Source: Gracilaria vermiculophylla
Lineage: Eukaryota > Rhodophyta > Florideophyceae > Gracilariales > Gracilariaceae
Reading direction: 5' to 3'
NCBI GenBank assembly: GCA_019155205.2
Contig: JAHNZQ020000277.1
Coordinates: 1,643,742-1,707,741 of the forward strand
Length of the DNA: 64,000 bases
Part shown: piece after piece, positions 57,661 through 64,000 of the stretch
How positions within the stretch are numbered: position 1 is the stretch's first letter
Layout: the number at the start of each line of letters is the position of its first letter
Program-made: the position numbers and the translations under genes
The notes under the pieces: generated by a model
What the model saw: only the letters and a program-made list of their open reading frames with translations
What the model was told of the DNA's origin: nothing
Databases searched by the model: none

Positions 57661-60159
57661 AAAAAATTCCCACTTTAGCAACTTTAACAGGTCATGGATA
57701 GACATCGTTCTTTTTGTTTTGGGTACCCGTTTCATAGTTCAATTTATGCATGATTACAATGGTCCTCTTCACGGACACTAGCAGCTATCATGTTGGGGAG
57801 GTTTTGTACGTGAATAAAACAAACGGAGCAGCTATGCACCCGAAAACCAGTCGGTTTGTGACAGTGAATCCAAAAAAATTGGGTGGGATGCACATGTTCA
57901 TTTTCCAAAAAAATCGATTTTTTCTGTGCAAGCACCTGGTTTAGGGAAAAAAAAAATACCGCAGTACGCTCAACTTTTTTGGCCTCGAAAGCCACCATTC
58001 TAGTATATTGACGCTTAGGCCAAACGTCAGACACCGGAGTTTGTGAAAGAAGACCGTAATATACACTCCGTTACTTCTAATGTCCTGCCAAGCGTGTTAC
58101 CTTCTTCTTCCATCTTGGCAGAGTGCACCAAAGACTATACAACAGATACATCCAGTTTACGAGACAGTGGGCGTTTCTGCTGAAAAACTTAGAATGGGCA
58201 AAAACGCACGTCAAGGAGATTATTGAAACCGAATCTGTGGAGTATCTCAATGTATGTAAAAGAACATTGAATTCTCTGTTGGATAACAATTAAAACGTCA
58301 CCAGAAATCATCGAGAAAAAAAAAAAAAAACCAATTGGAAGGATGAGAAAGTCTTGTTCTTAAAGTAGTTATATTCAACCTTTTAGATTTTGCTTTTGTA
58401 CACAATTCTGTTTTTCTGATAAAGTGATGTTTGCTAAAAGTGGGCTTCGAACTCAGGATATGGTGGGCGTGCCCACCCTGCGCCCAGTCTTATCTAGTTC
58501 ATCCAGCCTAGACGACTAGGTCACACCATCTAGACGAGCTTCCTTGACGACTTAGGTACAAAAACATGCCATTATTTACATGTTGTGCCTGTTATCGATT
58601 TGAGGTCACTACAAACTTTCAAAGTACCCTTGGAATACGTTTTACGGGTCTTCTGTGATTACATCATTCATTTGAGGCGGTCGTTTAACTCTCAGCAAAT
58701 ACCACGCTCAGGTATCCAATCCTCGTCTGCAAGAATCCTTGCGCCGATACCGGCGTAATTGACGATTATTGTGTCATATGCAATACTCTTTGCAGGCTGA
58801 GAAACACGCGACATATCCACAGAATACATTTCCAATGCTTGGAGAATTCCTTCGTGGAATGCACCGGCACATCAAGCTCCTTGATACAAAACTCAAAGTA
58901 CATTAACTACACGTTCATCTGCACCACTACCGTTTTGAATTTCCACATGACCTGTATTTTGTAGGCAATCATTTGTCCTCATGTGGAGTGACCACTTCCA
59001 TATTAGTCAGCTTAGCATACCAAAGAATCAATGTTTTGCATCTGGCATACAAGTAAAAGGCATCCATAGCAGTTACGCCGACCTTTTTTCAGTGTAGGCG
59101 AGTAAAGTTTTATAAGTGGTCGACGCCCATTTTACGATTTATTCCCCTTCCAAGGCAAACTGCATCCAAAACCCTCCAGATCCCGAACTTGTGTAGGCTC
59201 CCGCGCGAGTTGAGTGCCACGGGGTATGAGACCGCCCAAAAAGGGCCTTTGGAGTTTCCTCAGCGATGACGACAAATTTATGTTAGACTTCATGCAAGCG
59301 GATAGCAGTTGTTAAACCCATCACACCGGTGCCATCCTCTAGAATATCGTTCCACTTGGTTGGGTCTCAACAAGCTGATTCCGGGGGTGTACTTCTTCCG
59401 GTACATCTGAAATTGACTTGAACGCTTGGTAATGCAGGAACTTACGCTCCGCAGTTTAACGGGAAGAAAGCCATAAAAGCAAGGAAACGTTCTTGCATGC
59501 TTGAGTATACTGAGCGGTACATATGCGTCAGCGTTCTGGATTATATGGCGCAAATTGACGAAGGCCGGAATGCTTCTTTGTCGCAGCTACGTCAAAGCCC
59601 CTCCAAAATATACCCTTATGGCTTGCGAGACCCCGTAGTCCCGATGCGGTCATTATGCTTTGTTTTATCTGTTTTTGCTGCTTTTCAGGCTTCGGGACGC
59701 TCTGCTGGCTGATTTGAAGTGCAGCACTATTGTGCCGATTGAGCTTACGCAACCTTGTTAGACGGGGGAGTGTTTATGGGGATGCACTGAGAAGGACTAC
59801 TTTTGGCAGCTTGTGGACAGAGTTGTGATGTAAATTTCTTGTGGTACGGTTGCACTCTAGTTTTCTTTATCCACTATTCTATCATCTTCGACAGGCAACC
59901 ACATTTCGATGAGAAAAGGCTGATATGGAAAAACAACTGCACGGCTCTCAAAAATGTAGTGACTATGACTTTGCAATTGCTCACGTCAATCACGCTGCAA
60001 TTAATTCAAAACGACGACGAGCCGCTACCTTTACATAAAGTCTTCATAGTTCATAAGCGTAACGCAAAACTCAAATCAGGAAACTCACGGCGTGCACCAC
60101 AACTCTTTTTGTCAATGATGCTATCTACAAGCTTTGAGAATGTCAGGCGCCAACCGCAA
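57661..60159. other. Unassigned region with decayed short frames
   Basis: Frames at 57750-57944 plus, 58077-58289 minus and 59290-59553 minus have no recognised domain. Minus-strand translations from 58.7 to 59.6 kb look coding-like (for example GVTAMDAFYLYARC), but I cannot assign them. Confidence 0.35.
58440..58530 (-). repeat. Possible tRNA-related SINE remnant
   Basis: Minus-strand GAGTTCGAAGCCC fits a Pol III B box. An A-box-like TAGATAAGACTGG lies about 45 bases before it. A perfect inverted repeat GGTGGGC/GCCCACC is at 58462-58477. No cloverleaf can be folded, so it is not a tRNA gene. Confidence 0.25.
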
Positions 60160-60730
60160 GATGACGATGTTAGCGGCACTGATGGTGGGGACGGCGATAA
60201 CGGTGAGAAAAGAGATGACGATGCAAGCGACGACGACGGGGCGAGCGGCCACGACGGTGGGATCATCGATGACGGTTAGAACAGAGATGACGATGTGAGC
60301 GGCACCTTCGATGGCATCGGCGACGACGGTGCGAGCGGCGACGACGGTGCGAGTGGCGACGCCGGTGCGAGTGGCGACGGCGGATCGAGTGGTGACGGCG
60401 GTGCAAGTTGCGACGGCGGTGCGAGTGGCGACGGCGGTGCGAGTGGCGACGACGGTGGGAACAGCGACGACGATGGGAACGGCGACGACGGTGCGAACGG
60501 CAACGACGGTGCGAACGGCGTCGACGATGCGAGCGGCGACAACGGTGCTGGCGGCGGCAACGCAGTGAGAGGCGATGACAGTGAGAACAGAGATGACGAT
60601 GCGAGCGGCGACGACGGTGTGAGCGGCGACGACGGTTAGAACAGAGACAAAGATGCGAGCCGCAACGTCGGTGGGATCGGCGACGACGGTGCGAGCGGTA
60701 ACGACGGTGCGATAGTCGACAACGGGTAGA
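60160..60730 (+). repeat. GC-rich 18-bp minisatellite
   Basis: About 30 units of GGCGACGACGGTGCGAGC and variants. All unit lengths are multiples of three, so several frames stay open: GDDGAS repeats on the plus strand, SHRRRR repeats on the minus strand. No start context or flanking domain suggests a gene. Confidence 0.85.
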
Positions 60731-61194
60731 GTGACGGAGTGGGGATGGGATCAGCAAGTTAGATAGTTGCGGGCACTGCCCACAAATTACGATTGTTTGC
60801 ATTTACGTACTTATCGCTCCGTGAACGTGACTGATGTCACCCGTGCGAATGTTGGACTTTCAGGCAGTCTGTAAGGTCACACGTGTATAGTGCACACAAA
60901 TGCCTTCCTTGCAGTATTTTCCAAGGGAGGTGTCGGTCGCGAATGTTGCGGAATGTGCCATACATTGCTGGAACACACTCGTGGAATGTTCCAGTATTGT
61001 CTAGCATATTGCACGCTTTGTTGGCCCAGCAAAGACTACAGTATTTTAGTGATGCTGGCGCAAATTGTCGCTTTATTATTGGTTAGTGTGCAGCTATGGA
61101 GGCCTCTAGAAGCCAATGGAGTAACCCAGACGCACACATGAGTAACTAGCAAGTAGAAATGCGTATTTGGCTCGTTTGTAGGGTCTCTAAACAC

Positions 61195-61203
61195 TATAAA
61201 AGG
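61195..61203 (+). promoter_or_regulatory. G3 TATA box
   Basis: TATAAAAGG, in the position expected for an LTR U3 promoter. Confidence 0.6.
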
Positions 61204-61216
61204 AGGGTCTGAGCTA

Positions 61217-61230
61217 CAGACTTCGGTCTG
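61217..61230 (+). other. UUCG tetraloop hairpin near the G3 transcription start
   Basis: CAGACTTCGGTCTG folds into a five-pair stem with a C(UUCG)G loop. It lies 14 to 27 bases after the TATA box, so at or near the RNA 5' end. Confidence 0.5.
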
Positions 61231-61959
61231 AACTCACCTCAACAATCGACCAGCATCTAAGCACCACCCCCCATCATCATCAACAACCAGTGAGGCGCTC
61301 GCCGCTGGATAAAGGGCTTCTAGTGAGGCGTTTGCCGCTAGTTGCCCGATAGGGTGGGGAATACCGTCGCCAAGACCGGTTGAAGCGCCTCAGGCGTGGA
61401 CGGGAGACGGATAGTTTGTACCAAAGGTGTTTCTGTCGTCTGTGAGCCCCACCGGAGCTTTGCTCGGATAACGGTGTCGGTCGAAAGACCTGGTGATTTC
61501 CGGACGGAAATACTTGACGGGAAGCTATCCGCAGGCGACGTGCCGTGCAACCTTTCCTGCAAAGGGCCAGCTTGGGTATAGAGCGAAAGCATATCCTGCT
61601 GTTAGTAGCTCTCCTCGGGAAGCCCTGTAAGGATTGTACGCGCCTGCTTCTGGTTAGTGCAGAGGTAGGTAGGCTGCAGAATCCACTTCACATCCGGAGT
61701 GTCTGACCGGAATCCGAGGGTCTGACCCTTAGTGATCCTTGATATAATTCTTGGGTTGCGCGCCGTTTCAAGAAGAAGTTTAGAAGTTTTATATGGGGAT
61801 TAAGCCTCTTGCTCTCCCTGGTGATATTTTCTTTCATCGAGTGGGTTTAGTTCCTTTGTTCCCACTGTTTTCAACTTGTTTTGGGGCCTTTAGCTACGAA
61901 GAGCACCCTTTTGGCTTTCATTATTACACGTGTTTAGCCCCCTGCGTCACCGTCTCGTG

Positions 61960-64000
61960 ATGGCGCCCACATGGTACTCTCGAGGAGGCAGCTCTTCTGA
62001 CTCTAACGCTGCATTTACTGTTTATGACGGTTCTTCTATTGACGTCGTAAAGTTTTTCTTTTACTTTGAGAATGTGGCAATGCGAGGGAAGACTGATGAA
62101 GACATGGCACTTGAGTTACTTGGTTTCCTTGAGGACAAAGCCTTTGAGTTCTACTATGATTCTTATGCTGTTAATGGTTCACTTTCGGAAGAGGCAAAGG
62201 ACTATCGCTCCGTTAAGCAAGCTTTCATCAATCGTTTTGGAAAAGCCGAGGAGCCTGAGGAAGATATACGCCTTGCAATTTCTGCTAAATTAGATTACGC
62301 AGACTTGGTTGGTTCCTTGACCTATGTGGACAACCTCTTCTTAAAGGCAGGATTCAACGCTAAAGCTAAGTTCGGTCTTTTGAAGAAAGCTGTAATGGAA
62401 TACGCTGATCTAGCTCAGTTCGTTGTTTTCCGCGGCGCTGATGATTATGATGAGTTGAAGGTTCAAGTGAAAGCCTTCGATGCTGCCCGGAAAGCAATGG
62501 GGAACTACGTTTCATTAAGTACCCCACCTAAGCGTATTGTCCAAAAGCACAGGTCTTCTGAAGAAACTATCACTCATGCTTTGGAGTCTAAGGTCGACAA
62601 ACTCTCTGAGCAGTTTGCCCAGCTGTCATTAATGGTTAAGAAAACACAGACGGATCGTCGAGACTACGAAAAGGTTTGTTCATACTGCAGGAAGCCTGGA
62701 CATTATGCCTCACAATGTGACTCTAACCCGCACCGAGATACGCGATGCACACGTTGTGAAAAAATTGGACACTCAGAGATCACTTGTTGGCGAAGAATCC
62801 GACCCGAAGAGACCCGCAAAGTATGGGATACAAATGAGGGATCGAAAGAGTCAGCATCTAGTCTTCAGAAAGGATCCGACCCCGTATCAATTGTCACCGA
62901 AAACGCCGGGAATACTGATGTGGTCGCCATAACCAAGAGAAGTGCTGACGGTGAAGCGTTGCCTAAACAGCGCCGTTCAGACGATGGTGCACCCATCCCG
63001 CCTTTACTCAATGCCACAGGATACGAAGAGAGAGTTCGGAGGCCTAAGGTTTATGAACAGACAGTCAAGAAACAGAAACAAAGGAAGTCGAAGAAGCAGA
63101 GTCTTCAAGACCATGCAAGTAAATATAACGTTCTCACGGAGCTTGCGAATGCCTCTTCCGGACTAACCTTTGGACAACTTATCAGAGGGGACGCAGATGA
63201 TGCGAAGAAAGAGATTCGTAAGCTCATTGGTCGCAGAAGCAATGTTCGACGCCCTTTTGTTGGGCCAGTCGGTAAGCAGCCTAGACGTCTTGAGGCGGTC
63301 CCCGTTATGATATATGGGACTGGGACTGAAGCTTTGCTCGACTCTGGGGCTGTTCCCAACCTTATGTCAACCAAGCTGTGTGACAGGCTAGCACTGGAAC
63401 CCAAGCATACGACGAAGAAGATAACTGTTGCCAATGGGCAAAGCGCCGTGTGCAGAGGAATACTATACGACATCCCTATATCCTTCAGGGGCGTCTCCGT
63501 TCCATTAGACTTTCTTGTTATTGATGGTCCTCCATTCGACATCATTGTGGGTTGTCCAACCCTTGAATCGTTACAAGCCTGCCTTGACCTCGGAAATCAG
63601 CACGTGAAGATGCATATTGATGGAAAAAGAGTAACACATGGCTTTGACTATGCTCGCCTCAAGATTTCAGACAGAGAGGGTTTCCAAACGGATAGCGACG
63701 ACTTCACTTCATATTCTGACGCCGCTATTGACTCTGATTTTGCTTCTGAAGATGAAGAACAACTCGTGGTTGCTCTAACAGAAAAGAACCATGACGAAAC
63801 TCCCAAAGTGATCCCGCAATTAGACGTCACTATCGATGAGCAGCACGAGAAGTTACTCTTTTCAAAACTTTCGTACATTTCAGAGGCTGAAAGAGACGAC
63901 TTGGTTTCTTGTCTGAAAGACTCGAATGTAATCGCTTGGTCATTGAAAGACTTACGCCCGGCCAATGTGCCTGTTTCTCACTCTTTCGAGTTGACAGTTG
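61960..64000 (+). CDS. G3 Gag-Pol polyprotein (5' part, runs off the window)
   Basis: From ATG at 61960 (MAPTWYSRGGSSSDSNAAF) the frame is open for 680 codons to the window edge, with no stop. Gag comes first, mostly helical (FENVAMRGKTDEDMALELLG, then AFINRFGKAEEPEED). A helical KVDKLSEQFAQLSLMVKK precedes two perfect zinc knuckles, CSYCRKPGHYASQC and CTRCEKIGHSEITC (both C-x2-C-x4-H-x4-C). A retropepsin follows, with ALLDSGAVPNLMS (D-S-G) and FDIIVGCPTLE. The last codons (HEKLLFSKL, DSNVIAWSLKDLRP, VSHSFELTV) are the usual lead into a Ty3/gypsy RT. Gag and Pol share one frame. No chromodomain can be judged because the 3' part is absent. This is the only intact coding region here. Confidence 0.9.
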   Translation, partial: MAPTWYSRGGSSSDSNAAFTVYDGSSIDVVKFFFYFENVAMRGKTDEDMALELLGFLEDKAFEFYYDSYAVNGSLSEEAKDYRSVKQAFINRFGKAEEPEEDIRLAISAKLDYADLVGSLTYVDNLFLKAGFNAKAKFGLLKKAVMEYADLAQFVVFRGADDYDELKVQVKAFDAARKAMGNYVSLSTPPKRIVQKHRSSEETITHALESKVDKLSEQFAQLSLMVKKTQTDRRDYEKVCSYCRKPGHYASQCDSNPHRDTRCTRCEKIGHSEITCWRRIRPEETRKVWDTNEGSKESASSLQKGSDPVSIVTENAGNTDVVAITKRSADGEALPKQRRSDDGAPIPPLLNATGYEERVRRPKVYEQTVKKQKQRKSKKQSLQDHASKYNVLTELANASSGLTFGQLIRGDADDAKKEIRKLIGRRSNVRRPFVGPVGKQPRRLEAVPVMIYGTGTEALLDSGAVPNLMSTKLCDRLALEPKHTTKKITVANGQSAVCRGILYDIPISFRGVSVPLDFLVIDGPPFDIIVGCPTLESLQACLDLGNQHVKMHIDGKRVTHGFDYARLKISDREGFQTDSDDFTSYSDAAIDSDFASEDEEQLVVALTEKNHDETPKVIPQLDVTIDEQHEKLLFSKLSYISEAERDDLVSCLKDSNVIAWSLKDLRPANVPVSHSFELTV

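Larger units (their letters stand above)
60731..61959 (+). other. G3 5' LTR and leader (limits not fixed)
   Basis: Contains a TATA box, an adjacent hairpin, and two direct copies of GTGAGGCG-TTGCCGCTAG type (about 61290 and 61323). The partner LTR is beyond the window, so ends cannot be measured. A TGGTTAGTGCAGAGG at about 61651 could be a primer-binding site. A pyrimidine-rich leader follows, up to the gag ATG. Confidence 0.45.

Noticed and set aside
60263..60802. 179-codon minus-strand frame rich in Ser, His and Arg
   Set aside because: It is the minisatellite read in reverse; the repeat unit explains the open frame.

Overview
The window is eukaryotic nuclear DNA, almost entirely a graveyard of transposable elements with fragments of ordinary cellular genes between them. 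Evidence for a eukaryote: chromodomain Ty3/gypsy elements, a Ty1/copia element, Tc1-type transposons with TA target duplications, a Penelope-like reverse transcriptase, a Mutator-like transposase, a KDZ (Plavaka-like) transposase, a SET-domain gene and a Ulp1-type protease. No bacterial operon, Shine-Dalgarno site or CRISPR array is seen. The host could be a red alga or another protist with a compact, transposon-rich genome; this is inference and the sequence does not fix the species. Base composition changes from block to block: about 43.9-47.8 kb is GC-rich, 48.7-60 kb is AT-rich.

Layout. 1-20924: a Ty3/gypsy chromovirus on the minus strand (G1), split by a second chromovirus on the plus strand (G2, 6916-17912). 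G2 has two LTRs of about 767 bp, a polypurine tract and a near-perfect 5-bp target duplication. 20925-26964: unassigned AT-rich DNA, copy A of a dispersed repeat, and a broken Ulp1-type protease gene (23752-26123) with degenerate ~50-bp repeat arrays on both sides. 26965-34472: a Ty1/copia element on the minus strand (C1) with LTRs of about 425 bp; its 5' leader carries a complete Tc1-like transposon (M1, 32221-33756). 34473-40277: a zinc-finger fragment, a telomere-like tract, a Penelope-like element and dispersed-repeat copy B. 40278-43475: a decayed Plavaka/KDZ transposase. 43.5-48.5 kb: broken copies of housekeeping genes (PurL, a SpoU-family RNA methyltransferase, dihydroxyacid dehydratase). 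50.4-54.2 kb: a minus-strand gene or gene pair with a DNA amino-methyltransferase-like domain and a SET domain, split by a second Tc1-like element (M2) that holds a 100-N assembly gap. 56.4-57.7 kb: a Mutator-like transposase. 60.2-60.7 kb: a coding-like minisatellite. 61-64 kb: the 5' end of a third Ty3/gypsy-type element (G3), whose gag-pol frame is fully open to the window edge.

Except for G3, every coding region has stops or frameshifts, so nearly all are called pseudogenes. G3 is the only element that looks recently active. Nothing here forms a working pathway. The biology lies in the layering of insertions and in three unusual objects: the methyltransferase/SET locus, the Ulp1 gene with its flanking palindromic repeats, and the Penelope-like element ending beside a C-rich telomere-like tract.
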